Below, in pieces: positions 42,662-54,381 of a stretch of 64,000 nucleotides of DNA. Under the pieces are notes generated by a model. That model was not told the DNA's origin. It saw only the letters and a list, made by a program, of their open reading frames with translations, and ran no database searches. Made by a program: the position numbers and the translations under genes. The stretch comes from Triatoma infestans (taxonomy: Eukaryota; Arthropoda; Insecta; Hemiptera; Reduviidae), in the NCBI GenBank assembly GCA_011037195.1, contig JAAEAF010002584.1:55300-119299 (forward strand), written 5' to 3'. Position 1 is the stretch's first letter. Every line of letters starts with the position of its first letter.

Positions 42662-43950
42662 TTTGATTACTTGAATGTAGTTTTTTTTTTGTTTTTTTTT
42701 AAATTCAACGAAATCATTGATCGTCTTATAATAGAAGAGTTGTAAATGAATTAAAAAACTATAATAACAGGGTAATAATATTTAAATAAAAAAAAACTAA
42801 AGTAACAATAAAAAAAAAATATAGAACCACTGATCATAATTTTACACTTATTTATGCAACGGCACGATCACCACTTGGAATGTCTTCTTATCGAAATGAA
42901 CCACTGGTATTTACTTTTAACTGTTTCCCTTTCATTCCCAGACCATTTATACTTTTCCTAATTGATCGTCTTAAAAGTTTTCTATTTTAATTGGAAATTA
43001 TAAGAGGTCTTTGGAATCCCGCTATTCACCCTTTTATTTTTATTTTATACCTTTTTTTACTTTTTACTTTTTTTTTTTTTTACGATTTATTCTCTGTCTC
43101 ATAGACATTTTAGTCATGGTTACTGTATTATTAGTTTAATTTACTCTTCTTTTTATATTCCATTGGTATTAAATTTTTTGCATTCTATTTAATTTTATTT
43201 TCTAAAACAGGTTTTGTTGGTTTTAATTTTATTATTTCAATACACTTTATTAGCATTGTCAGCAGCGCCATTATTATTTTACAGACTACATTTTTATTGC
43301 AGACAGAAGTGCATTTAATGTCTGCCAGATATAAAGATCTGACACATTAAATTACTTTAGTTTAAAACTTTAAGGTAACCAGGAAACCAATGTAATAAAA
43401 AGCAGTTATCATAAATGGAATTGATAAAATTTTCTTTAAACTTACTATATTTATTAATCGATTAGTTGGGCTTATATTACTTATAAAAAGAAGGAGCTGG
43501 TGGTTATACATGTTTACCTGAATGTGGTGGCTACATTATCCCCTTTGTACCCAAACCGTAGTAAAGTTTGTAACAGCAAACTAAAATATCCTTACTCCCA
43601 GACCTATTCTCTTCGTAGCTAAGAACCAAAAGACAGTGAAGGAGTGAATCCACTCAGTGTGATATTAAAGAATTTACCAATTCTTATGGTAGACGGCTGG
43701 ATTTAGAACCTATGATGAATTGAGCCAAGAGTGTTTAAATGTAGACCAGACATTCGGAGCATATAGCCAAGTTTCCCAGCATCTTTCAGATAGAAATTCA
43801 CTCAATTCACTGGACGATTTGTCCAGTTTATTCTCGACAGGAAATATCAGAATCAGGAGACTGTAAAATCCTTTCCAACAGCCAGGCTACCATTTAAAGC
43901 ACTGAGATATGTCATCAGTTCAGAAATGATATGAGAATATCTAGGCAATG
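42662..43950. other. Unassigned AT-rich stretch
   Basis: Long A and T runs near 42681-42700, 42787-42818 and 43065-43081. At 43500-43930 the sequence is less AT-rich, but I recognise nothing in it. Confidence 0.35.
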
Positions 43951-43953
43951 AAA

Positions 43954-44421
43954 TGTTATTGGTGTGATGTGTTGTAATGTAGTGGTAGCTTGTGGTGTGA
44001 GCGGTTTTGTAAAGGGCTTGTGTTTTGTAAGTTTTAAGAGAGAGAAGTAATAAGAATAATTTATTAAGAAAACACTGGTAGATTAAATTAAATATATTCT
44101 TTAAAGATATTTAAATGCTATTCAATAACACAGCAATATGCTTATTTATTTACTGAAATTAGTTGGAATTTGTTTACGGAAATGTTTATTACAACTTATA
44201 TCTGGTGACTTTAAAGAATTCTCTTCATAGTTCAAATCTTTTCAAATAATGCTGGTAGGCCTGGAGGGAGTTATCCTAACTGTTTCTTGCCCTTTGTCTC
44301 TTGGTAGCACTGACCTAAATTATAGTACCTGATTCTAAAATACATTATTTTTGCCAAAATTATTTCAATTAAAATATTTTGCAAAACTATTATTTTTGCA
44401 TTTCTTTCTTCCACTGTAGCA
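43954..44421 (+). repeat. Solo LTR, family A/B, 'A' type 3' end
   Basis: It begins TGTTATTGGTGTGATG and ends TTCCACTGTAGCA. It contains GGTGTGAGCGG, GGGCTTGTG and the A-type block TTTCTTGCCCTTTGTCTCTT. Closest to the minus copy at 3335-3887. Confidence 0.65.
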
Positions 44422-44879
44422 AACTCAATGACTTGGGCAAGAACAATGTGGTGTTATTTTATACCCATCAGAATGTTAGTGTTTAAAGCAAAAGATAAAA
44501 AAATTATTATGATAAAAAGATATATTAGAAATTTATTCCTTAAAATGTAGGTGTTACACACAACATAATTATTCATTATTTTATAAAGAAACTTGGTGGA
44601 ATTCATTCATCTTTAGCTATTTTATCATAAGCTATTTTATATTTATTTAGCTAGTTTTCTTTACTAACCTGTAAGATAATTTAAATTTCTTTGTATTCAT
44701 TTTAGAATCATTGAGTAGCTTGCAGTTATTATCCGAGTTTCGATCCTAATCTTTACTAGCAACCGGAAACTGATGCTAAACCAGCTGTCATATCTCAGGA
44801 AAAATAATAATATCTGTAGAATTAGCAAAACTATTTCTACAGAGTCTTAACTCTATAGTTATCCAGTTTTGGGTGTTAG

Positions 44880-45765
44880 GGTAAGTGGACGTGGAAAGAA
44901 AAGAGATGGCCGACACCCTAGCAAAATAAGGCGCGATATCCCCTCCATTATGGGGCCAGAATTCTTATGTGGGATAAGCGAACCCGCGAAGAGCTCATAA
45001 ATTCGTAGTTAAGAAGGAATTTTTCTTCTTAGGAAGTAAAGAGAGCGCAGTTTGGGGAAACCCTCCCCGTAACTGAAGCTGGCTAAGACTTATCTGGGCG
45101 GTTAATGTTCTAAAAGACTGGAAAAGCTTTCTTCCCTGAAGGATGTGCTTCTAGCCTGGGTGCCAGGTCACATGGGAATTTTTGAGAATTTGATAGGTTT
45201 GCCAAATTAGGCGCCTCTCGTCCATTCATTTGTCCCAAGCCTGCTGTTGACGTGTCTTCTGGCACATGGACAGCTTCACAGCATTCATCCTTATGGATGA
45301 TCTCAGTTGGTTTTCGGCAGTCCAAAATGCTCATCGGACAGGGCCATTATGAGACGTTGCTGTGTTTTTCACTGAGCGCTATCAGGCATCTGGCGATATC
45401 TTATTGGGCATTGTGGTTTAAGGAGACATCTCTACATAAATGGGGCTCATGCCGGATCCATTTTGTAGAGTCTGTGAGACAGAGGAGGAAACACCCATCC
45501 ATCTTATGACTGATTGCTTGGGTTGTGATGAAATTAGGTTCAGGACCTTTGGTCGGAATAGGATGTCTGTGGAAGAGCTTAGGCTATTTCCGCTTAAGGT
45601 TATTGTCCGATTTATTCGGACTGCGATGAATCTTAGATGGATAAGATCCGGGTCTGGATTTTTGTTATAGACCCGGCTTGTTGTTGTTTTTCTTGGGGTA
45701 GTTATATGGGCCCAGTGAGGCTTTGGATAGCGTAGGCTTTACCTGCCCACAGACAAATAATAATA
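44880..45765 (+). pseudogene. LINE ORF2 3' half: RNase H, zinc-like C-terminus, TAA tail
   Basis: The + strand shows VLLAWVPGHMGIF (45150-45190), the RNase H segment, then in another frame (45440-45670) CRVCETEEETPIHLMTDC, a C-x2-C...H...C tail motif, followed by RFRTFGRNRMSVEELRLFP. Before the RNase H segment, blocks at 44960-45110 match 9130-9300. The element ends TATGGGCCCAGTGAGGCTTT and then AATAATAATAAT near 45755, as in the copy at 23220-23705. Several stops and frame changes. RNase H plus a TAA tail fits an I-type LINE. Confidence 0.65.
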
Positions 45766-46115
45766 ATATCTGGGCGGTTATAACCAGAAAAGATCTAAGG
45801 CGTGCAACAGTCTGAGTAAAACTAACTAGGCTTCCCATGCTGGCTGGTTTTCTCAAGTGGTATTCCCTGGATTAAGGGAATAATTGAAGAAGATGGTTCT
45901 AGAATGCGATAGCACGTGCAGATTCATTAGAGAGATAAAGTAGACCCCTATACACCTACCTTCCAACGGACTGCGACCTATCATTCAGAAAAGATTTGGA
46001 AGTCTGGTTATTTACCAGGTGTTGAAGGATGATATGCATCCTTCTTATTTTCCAGAATTCCCAGGTTGTTCTAAGATTTCTCAAAGATTTTAATTTGGAA
46101 GCTGTGCTGTAGAAT
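45766..46115 (+). pseudogene. Second, related LINE C-terminal fragment
   Basis: Right after the TAA tail a new fragment starts with CTGGGCGGTTATAACCAG and, after stops, reads DCDLSFRKDLEVW and VLRFLKDFNLEAVL. This parallels ACDAAFQREY and VRFLREINLQRVL at 35.9-36.1 kb. So a different copy of a related LINE adjoins the first. Confidence 0.45.
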
Positions 46116-46119
46116 GAGC

Positions 46120-48220
46120 GGTTGGCACACAATCCGGGTCTACCCACAACTAACTGTTCTACCTCCATCAGTTCTATATGAAAATGTTAATTATGGCAAA
46201 TAAATGGTAAATCTTGTTTTCTCACCATTTGCTGCGTGTTTTTCACATTTCTACTTGAACAAATCCACAGCTTCATTGATAGCACTTTACGCTACTAATA
46301 TTTCTATGTTTATGACTTATGACGCTTTATGACAAATAATTTAGAAAAAATATCAATTAGCAAACCCACAATTTGTAATTTATAAAAATTTATATAATTT
46401 TATTGGATGGATATATGCACCGAGACGTTGAAAAAACTATTGTGTCCTCCTGCTGCCATGGGAAAGATATTCTCAACCTTAAGCTTTTCCTTCCTAGAAA
46501 TTTTATAATCTGGAAAGCAGTAATATATCTATGCTTCTAACTTTCTCTAGATAATATTGTTGGAGACATCTGAGAGATGATATTGGCGCAGTCCCTTCAC
46601 GCAGAGAATCTGTCGGCCCAACTTCTTCATATGCCTCCTGAGACTACATCGCCTTCCCCCATCCCCCCACTGAATTTTACAGTCGTGATTGCCCAATAGA
46701 TTTGCAGTAGTAGTAGATTTCTAAGCACTTCTTGGAATGGCCTAGCCGCTTTTACCGCAAAACAGTTTAAGTGTTTGGAGAACACTTCCAAATTTGGATA
46801 GTATTTTGGTGTTTTATCAAGAACCTTTATTACTAAACGTTTCAATACAAAGTTAAAAAACTTTATATTCGTTATTTGATAATTATTTTATAATGAATTC
46901 TGTGTTAATTATCATTCAAACAACATAGGCAATTAACTGTTGTATTCTGTTTAATGACTCTCAAAAGGTGGATACCAGCAGAATATAAATCGTTAAGATA
47001 AAGACTTAAAAAAACGAAAGCTTTTTCTTTTCTCAGAATAATTTTACTTCTACTGTTTAAAATTTGAATGACTAGTAATAACAAGATAATAGACCTAATA
47101 ATATCAATATTTTTTACATTTAAATAACAAGTGAAGAATATTTTAGTACTTTTTGTCTTTAATAACCAACCCAAAGGGAAAGGTCTTAAAACTAAGTCTT
47201 TGTATGTGTATTGTATTGTATTTAGTTCGTATATATTAATGTGGGTGAAGAACAGTTACTTTCTTGTTATAAGATAACGATTCAAAAAGAGCCGTGGCAA
47301 TGGGAATATGCACCCAGTTACTCTTTCACCACTTCTAAAACTGCTGTTGATTATTAATTCCTTTTTGTTATTCAAGGGCACGCCCCGTTCACTGAGGTGT
47401 GGTTTTAACCATCTTCCTGGCCGCTTATTCATACTGATAATATAAAACATATATACACACACACACACACAAATATATATATATGTTTTCACAATAGCCT
47501 TTTTTTTTTTTATGATTGTCAGTGGTCTTTACTGTTATCTATATTAGTGATTTCGAACTTTTAAATATTACCATATTAGGATTCAGTTTATGATTTGATC
47601 CGCATATCAGAAACAGTTGCCTTTCGGGGGGAGTAAGAATTAATTATCTTTGATTTTTTTTTTTTTTTTTTTTCTTTAATCAGCTTAAATATCCCTTGAA
47701 AAACTTTATAATAGAATTCACTTAATGTTTTCAGTTTTATCAGACCATATGGCACATTTAAAAGAAAATTTTAAAATCTTGTCGCAATCACTAGGGTTAC
47801 TTTCTCAAACAAAACAAAAAAACAAATTTTTTTGATATCAATGTAGTATATTATATAAATTAAATAATTTCATCTAACAAAGCATAACTTGATGAGATTT
47901 TGTACAGTTACAATGATTTTCCAATTGAAATACTATTATCATAATTCACGTAAACACCAAGTCTTTTAAATGTACATTATTGTGATTATAATTTTGAAAA
48001 AGATGTCGTCCGTCATAACTTATCAAAACGATAAAGTTATCAAGTTGCAAGAGGTGAAAAAAAAAAAAATCTGTCTTAATATTTAAAAAAAATTAATTTT
48101 TACCAATGAAGTGAAGAAAAAAAACAAACAAACAAAAACAAAAACATGGCACGAGAATAATTACTTTTGGAGAATACAGTTTTGAATTTGTGAATATGCT
48201 ATAGTCGGAACTTGTATTGT
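46120..48220. other. Unassigned AT-rich stretch
   Basis: (CA)n at 47456-47471 followed by (TA)n, and a T run near 47650-47671. No gene or known repeat was seen over 2 kb. Confidence 0.35.
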
Positions 48221-48226
48221 GTCAGT

Positions 48227-49582
48227 TGGAAACCCTCCTTTTTGGTAATTTCTGCTATCTGGTGTATGTCCATTCATTTTTTTTTTTACTAGCGTTTAAC
48301 TTTTTAAGATTATTTTTATAAAATGTTTAATTTATTCATAGATAATGAAAGATTAATAAAATATTTTCAGATATTTTTTTTATAGTAATCATGTTTAAAA
48401 TTAATTTTTCTTTATTTTTTATTATTCATGTTTTATAATAATGTGTAAATTTAATTTTTTTATTAATAACTTACATAAAATAGGGATGAAATTTTAATTA
48501 TTCACTTTGTTTTATTAAAAATATTTCTATAATTTCCATTTCTTTTTCTCTATCTACAATGATTTTGTTAATTATTAGGAATTCAATAATTTTATAAACT
48601 GAAGTTTTAAATAATGAATTTTATTGATTTAATATGAATTTAGATCAATTTTTTTAAGTTGTATTAATATATCAGCTTAATAATTAATTTTTTTTTTTTT
48701 TTTTTTTTGGCGATTATTTAAAATTTAAGCATCTTTAAAATTTTGTTGATTATTTTTTTTTTTTTTTTTTGTTTTTTTTAAGCAGAAACTAGTTTTTTAA
48801 TAAATAATGTATTATAAAGAAAAAAATGTGTCTATTCCCATAGTGTTTGATATTTTAGCCAAATGAGTGGAGTTTGTAGGCTACAAACCTCACTCACTTG
48901 GCTAAAATTAATTAATGTTCATCATAGAATGGAGTTCTTTCTTTATAAACACATAATTTGTACGAAAACTATGGATCAACAACTTTAAACAAAAATAATT
49001 GAAAAAAAAAACAATAATTTTTTTAATTGTGAATATATTTTAAAATATTTGCCAACTATGACATTAAAACTATTTTTATGTATGGCTTTTGATATGAGAA
49101 AACACAATTTGAAAGTGATTGAAATATTTTCAATTAAAAAAAAAAAAAAAAAACATTAATTAAATCTTTATTATTGTCATAATATGTTTTAAAAAATTAT
49201 TTGTCAAAATAATAATATACAAAATATTAGATAATGAGAAAATGGGAAATTAAAAATGAATTAGTTGGAATTAAGAAGAATATTTTTAGAATCAATCAAA
49301 TTTTTATTTTCGTTATTATTCTAAAATTTTTTAATTTTTATAAAAACATGCAGACTTTATGAATAGGGGGAACATTTAGTTTTATTCAATAGATTAATGT
49401 AACAAAAAAAAAAAAAAAATCTGAAATATTTTATAAATCCATATAATACTATATAAAGTTTGCAATTTAATAAAAGACGAAAAAAAAAAACGGTTGAAGT
49501 CTTCCTTGAATGGGTGAACTTAAAAGGTAGGATAAAAAAGATATTACCATAAAAAACGAGGATCTCCAACTGACACAATACA
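48227..49582. mobile_element. Mariner-like element, AT-rich, no transposase
   Basis: Inverted ends TTGTGTCAGTTGGA (left) and TCCAACTGACACAA (right) are flanked by TA on both sides, the Tc1/mariner target. Similarity extends inward with gaps over about 50 bases (AACCCTCC.TTTTTGGTAAT against the inverse of the right end). The ~1.36-kb interior is extremely AT-rich, with long T and A runs and no readable transposase. A 57-bp hairpin sits near the middle (48852-48908). Confidence 0.55.
48852..48908. repeat. 57-bp hairpin
   Basis: ATTTTAGCCAAATGAGTGG pairs with CACTCACTTGGCTAAAAT across a short loop (GTAGGCTAC), with only one or two mismatches. It lies at the midpoint of the mariner-like element. 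It could be a tiny MITE, a structural repeat or a precursor-like RNA hairpin. Confidence 0.6.
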
Positions 49583-49589
49583 ACATTCT

Positions 49590-50340
49590 AACAAAAACAA
49601 TACTCTTGTTTGATTATATGTAATGTAAAGCAGTGATGACGGCGGGGAAAAACAAGGCATAAAATATAATACATAAAGAAGTGTACGAACATTGTTGTGA
49701 AGAACAATAAATGGAAGATCCTTGGAGACATATGCGCCAAGGGATTGTAAGATTGAGTATTATGGAAAAACAAAAGGAGTGGGGGCACCATAACGTGAGT
49801 AAGGATGACAAAAACTTCACTGACGCCAAAAGCAAGGCGTTACTTATAATATTCCAAACCAAAGCTGACATCCCCAGATAATATTTTAACAAGGGAATGA
49901 GAGATTGGACCTCTTTAAAAAATCTTCTTTTTTCTTTTCTTTTTTTTTTGTGGAGGCATTCTTCAAATGTTTACCATGTGCTCAAGACAGCTATGTCATC
50001 AACTAAATAAAATTCTTATAGTTATGATCAAATTTATCTTTTTTCTTATCTTTACGACAAATATATTTTGATATAAGTAGCGGACTTTTAGGTCGTTTAA
50101 GAGGAGTTTCATTAATAAAGAATTAATTAAAACTTAAATCTACATTAAATAGTACTATACATTTCAAGTATTCCAATGTCGTATGTGATGGTACCGCAAA
50201 GATAATGCAACCATAGCAGAAAGAAGAGAGGCCCTCTCTGGTTAATAGAGACTACTCTCTGACTTAGGCAGGCTAGAGTGGGAAAAACTGTGTATATAAG
50301 CCAGTGGGAATCAATCTAAAAGATCTATCAGATACAACTG
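49590..50340. other. Unassigned stretch
   Basis: No gene or repeat recognised. The minus open frames at 49588-49892 have no known motif. Confidence 0.35.
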
Positions 50341-50343
50341 CAA

Positions 50344-50926
50344 TGTGATGGTGTGATGATGTGTGTATAGGTAGCTTGTGGCGTGAGCGTTTTAACGAAA
50401 AGGGCTTGTATGTTTGTTTGAGATAGAATATAAGAATATAATCAAGAAAGCACCACTGATTATAAAATAAATATATTTTCTAACTGAATTTAAATAGCTA
50501 TTAATAATATCACAGCGATTAAGTATAATTCAATTAATCTAGATTAAATGCTAAACTCTTATGTTTTAACTTATAACTGGCACTGATTTGAAGAGGGCGA
50601 TTCCTGAAGTGTTCTAGCTTTGGAAGTAGAATTACGACTGTATGGTTTGAAGGCTGAGTTAAGACTGTCTCTTTACTCTTTTGAAAGCTAATGTTAGACT
50701 CTCTTCTTTGGAATTGCTCTCCCTCTCGCGGCGGAATTCTCTTATACAAAAGGTTTGCCCTAACGGGATTTTGTGCCTTTGTTTTTCTATTTAGTATGAT
50801 CATAACTTACAGAACCTGGCACTAAAGTACACTCTTTTTGAAGTTAAATTCACAGTCTAATATATTAACAAAATTAGATAAATTATTTTTAAAAACTATT
50901 ATTTTTCATTTCGTACTTCCACTACA
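50344..50926 (+). repeat. Solo LTR, family A/B, 'A' type 3' end
   Basis: 583 bp, TGTGATGGTGTGATGATG to TCGTACTTCCACTACA. It includes GGCGTGAGCGTTTTAACG and CTCCCTCTCGCGGCGGAATT. The flanks are CAA on both sides, too short to call a target duplication. Confidence 0.7.
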
Positions 50927-51610
50927 CAACCATACAACTGTACATCGCACCGTGTCATATCTTTACTCACGCCATTTATTCTATCATTTTCATTATAATA
51001 AAGTCCAGTGCAGTTAGTGTAAACTTAGCTACATTATATTAGTGTCAGCATATCTCGTTCATTTAATCAAACCTAATTTCTCTCCTCAACAACCTCATTA
51101 TACGTATGGACTGTTCGATATAAATATTTTTTTTTTTTTGCAAATGAAACCGAAGCATTTTGTAATAGGTCAAACACTTATTGCTTGTTTTTTTTTTTTT
51201 TTTTTTATCCTTGTTTCCGGATTAAGAGTTCAGTGAACAGTTAAATTCGGTTTTAAAGCGGATTAATTCAACAACAACTCCATTGTGTTGGAAAAATTGA
51301 ACCAAAAACGTAAACTTCATTTCTTTTTTTTTTCGATAAACTGTGTTTACTGTTTTACCATTTCCAATCGATAGTATTACCGATTACTATTCTGCATACA
51401 ACTGTGTAATAATTTGTACATGTTAATAGTGACATATTTTGATGGGCTGGAAAAGCCTTTTATATAGTCGGGCATTTACATATTCAATTTATAGCTTTTG
51501 ATTTTCTTAATGATAAACATGTTATTTATAATTATATTGATTTTGTATACTAATAATGAAGAATTTATTCAATGAAATTAAATTGTAGCTATTGTTGGCC
51601 GTTAGAAATG
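50927..51610. other. Unassigned AT-rich stretch
   Basis: T runs at 51127-51139 and 51188-51207. Nothing recognised. Confidence 0.4.
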
Positions 51611-51615
51611 ATCAG

Positions 51616-51852
51616 ATGTATCTATTAGTTGGCTTATCGGCCAGGAAGTATCCAAGAAAATACCAACTAATTTTTAAGTGTTTCTTTATTTAAAACCCTA
51701 CGTTTCGGCAAACATTGTTTACCTTTTTTTAGGGGCTATCTTAGAATAAACAATGTTTGCCGAAACGTCCGGTTTCAAATAAAAAAACACTTAAAAATTA
51801 TTTGGTGTTTTCTTGGATACTTCCTGGCCGATAAGCCAACTAATTGATACAT
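51616..51852. mobile_element. Palindromic element, family IV, with decayed hammerhead motifs
   Basis: A 237-bp inverted repeat whose outer ends are ATGTATC and GATACAT, with TTGGCTTATCGGCCAGGAAG matched on the other arm. The inner part holds the stem II/GAAACGT signature (AAACAATGTTTGCCGAAACG) on both strands, but the CUGANGA box is destroyed on both arms. Target duplication not found. Confidence 0.65.
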
Positions 51853-52054
51853 AGGATTATTTATGAAATTGTATGATGAACTCAACAGTAAGAATGTAAA
51901 GTTGGAATGTTATAGATGAAATTCTTAAGAATCAGAAGGAAAGTTAAGTGAACGGAAGTAATGTAACTCTATAGCTATAACGAAATTGGTTTCAAAAACT
52001 GGTCATTTCTTGGTTTTCATAAAATATTTTTATTTTTTAAAATGGTATTCAAAA

Positions 52055-52190
52055 TCGTCAGGCCTTAAAATTACAAGAAAAAGAATTCTTTGTTGTTCTA
52101 CGTTTCGGGATCCATTGCCCTTCTTTAGAGCTCCTGAAGAAGGGCACCAATGGTACCCGCTACGTACGTAGAGCTACAAAGAATTATTTT
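52055..52190. mobile_element. Palindromic element, family V, compact, two back-to-back hammerhead-like motifs
   Basis: On the plus strand AGCTC precedes CTGAAGA (52134-52140) and GAGCT follows, a 5-bp stem I. Stem II is GGG...CCC. GAAA is altered to GCTA. On the minus strand the partner has CUAAAGA, GGG...CCC, then GAAACGUAG. The outer arms share GAATTCTTTGT / ACAAAGAATT. Confidence 0.55.
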
Positions 52191-52199
52191 TCTTTAAAA

Positions 52200-52890
52200 A
52201 CTGCACTGGCCATTGCCGTACGAACACCTCATTGTTATTTTTATTTTTTTTAAATATTTTTATTGTTATTTCCCTGCATCATCTGACTACCCAATCTGTA
52301 TATTATATAAAGACCTTTATCTAAGTTTACTGTTTTATACTTCTTGTTGCTTTTAGATAATAAACCACCGAAAGGAAATAATCTCATTTTATTGAGCGAA
52401 CTACAAAGGAATTTAATGGACAGTGCTTTGACTTCATTGTCTCTTGTCAAATGCCTATCGTTAAACATAGACATTTAATTTAAGTTCGCTTAAGGAATCT
52501 TTAGAATTTATTAACTTCAAGAGCAATTCAATTTAATTTACTATATTAGAACTATATATATTTCATGTTGATTATTAGATATGAAATTCGATGATATATT
52601 CACAAAACTTGTTGAGTGATATTACGTAATTATAACTTTGCTGGTGATTTGATTAGTGGAAACATTTATATGTTCATATAAGTTAGTATGTTGACGTTTT
52701 GCACAAGTCAAGACAGTTTTACATGGAATGTTTATTTGCAAGAAAAATTTGATGTAAAACATTTGCACTTCTTCCGCTTACTGCAGTAAATATAAATATA
52801 AAAGCAACAAATTTTATTGAAATTTGAAATTTTACTTAGTGTAAAATACTTCGCTAAGTGTAATGTACTTAGTGTAAGACTTCACTAAGG
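52200..52890. other. Unassigned AT-rich stretch
   Basis: Nothing recognised. The short minus frame at 52250-52474 lacks known motifs. Confidence 0.35.
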
Positions 52891-52899
52891 CTTGAAAAA

Positions 52900-53500
52900 T
52901 GTTCATTTTCAGGCTGGAAAATGTTTCAAATAAAAGTGTTACGTTGATATCTGTGTAATTTGTACACGAAGTTTAAAGAAAATAATATTGTAATACTTTT
53001 CGAGAAAATTCCCCCTCCCCCCCAAAAAAACAACAACACAGGAATCTGTTTTGTAAAGTCACAAGTGCCGGTAAACCCACTAAGCGCGAATACAAGTATC
53101 ATCCTGGCCTGCGAGCCCAGCGCCACAATAACTGAGCTAATGCCTTCCTTTAGTAAAAGTAATCTTTTCTTATTTTGTTCAGCATTATTCTACATTTGTT
53201 ATCCATACTTTCCAAGGATAGAAATTGATATTTCAGTCAAAATCCGTCAATTGCAAAAGTGTGACTTAACTTAATGTTCATTATTTTTACTTTTTTATGA
53301 TTTTCTTGAAAACGGCTGCTCTTATACTATCTTAACACATAAATGCTTATCACTTTTTTAAAGCTTTTTTCTGGGAAAACTGTTTTTTTTTTTGGGTGGG
53401 TGAGGGGAGTTCTGGGGAAACAGTAATGTTACACTTTCCTCTAAACTACTGCTTCACTTCAATATAGGTTCTGCCATTTATATTTTTTTTTAAGGAGTTC
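52900..53500. repeat. Modular repeat R fragments, rearranged
   Basis: Pieces with ATGTTTCAAATAAAAGTGTT (minus-like) and TTTTATGATTTTCTTGAAAA (plus) flank a different insert. The order differs from intact copies. Confidence 0.45.
53045..53150 (-). repeat. Possible tRNA-related SINE head
   Basis: On the minus strand TAGCTCAGTTATTGTGGCGC resembles a tRNA A-box arm and GGATGATACTTG a damaged B box. It lies inside repeat R debris. Weak. Confidence 0.3.
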
Positions 53501-53867
53501 CCCCAGAATTGAGGATTTCCTCGGCAAAAAATTTTATTTTTCCAGAATAACCTGTACTAGAAATCCTTTTTCTACTAATCCATAGCCTGCCATGGCTTGA
53601 TTATTGACCTCGAAGAAAAACTCGGTCGGCCTCTCTTCCTCCTTCCATCCAAGTTCCATTTCAAAATTTGTTGCGGGCAATCATTCTGGAACCATTCCTT
53701 TTAACCTGGCCAAAACATTGGAACCATCGTCTTTCACTTATAATTTTTTAGGATCATCTTCTGGGCATTCATATTTTCCCGAATTTTCGTCATTTGTAAC
53801 CTTTTCTCTTCGGGATTTTTTCGCCGATCTTCGCCAGAAATCCCTTTCGCCCTAGATAGCTACCAGC

Positions 53868-53946
53868 TTTTTCTGTCACTGCGATCCTACTAAACAATTC
53901 TCGCATGAGAAGGGCGAGTGCGCTAGCCACTACATCAACGCGTGAG
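53868..53946 (-). repeat. tRNA-derived SINE, family A, 5' fragment
   Basis: On the minus strand TAGTGGCTAGCGCACTCGCC matches the head of 26058-26321. The B box is disrupted (GAATTGTTTAGTAGG). Confidence 0.65.
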
Positions 53947-54156
53947 GACCCAGTCTTTAGACTACAATGTATAAAATACAACATTCAAGCGAATATCTGC
54001 CATGGATGCTAAAACCAACATATAATCCTCTGTATTTATAGTTGAGCAACTAAATAAAAATTTGTAAGGTTAAAGTAAATTTGTTGTGGTGGTTGGTTCC
54101 GCAGAGCTGGAAAGCATCAGAGACATTTTCCGTGGTATCCTGCTTCGTTTTGTGGT

Positions 54157-54194
54157 CATCGACCGGTTTCGGGCGTTCGCCCATCTTCAGGATG
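54157..54194 (-). ncRNA. Hammerhead-ribozyme-like motif (family I, left arm)
   Basis: Same core as 54344-54381 on the opposite strand: stem I CAUC/GAUG, CUGAAGA, extra U, GGGC/GCCC, GAAA, ACCGGU, GUC. Confidence 0.65.
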
Positions 54195-54343
54195 CGTTTT
54201 TCAGACAGTGTGCCAACACAGACTCGTACAGAGACTTAGTTTCACACTAACTCTAGTTATTTGTTTTAACTTTTAACTTTTAACTAGTTAGTGTGAAACT
54301 AAGTCTCTGTACGAGTCTGTGTTGGCACACTGTCTGAAGAACG

Positions 54344-54381
54344 CATCCTGAAGATGGGCGAACGCCCGAAACCGGTCGATG
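54344..54381 (+). ncRNA. Hammerhead-ribozyme-like motif (family I, right arm)
   Basis: CAUC at 54344-54347 pairs with GAUG at 54378-54381 (stem I). Box CUGAAGA 54348-54354, extra U 54355, stem II 54356-54359 with 54364-54367, GAAA 54368-54371, cleavage expected after GUC at 54375-54377. Confidence 0.65.

Noticed and set aside
50344..50926. CAA on both sides of the LTR as a target duplication
   Set aside because: Three bases are too few to distinguish from chance, and LTR elements normally make 4-6 bp duplications.
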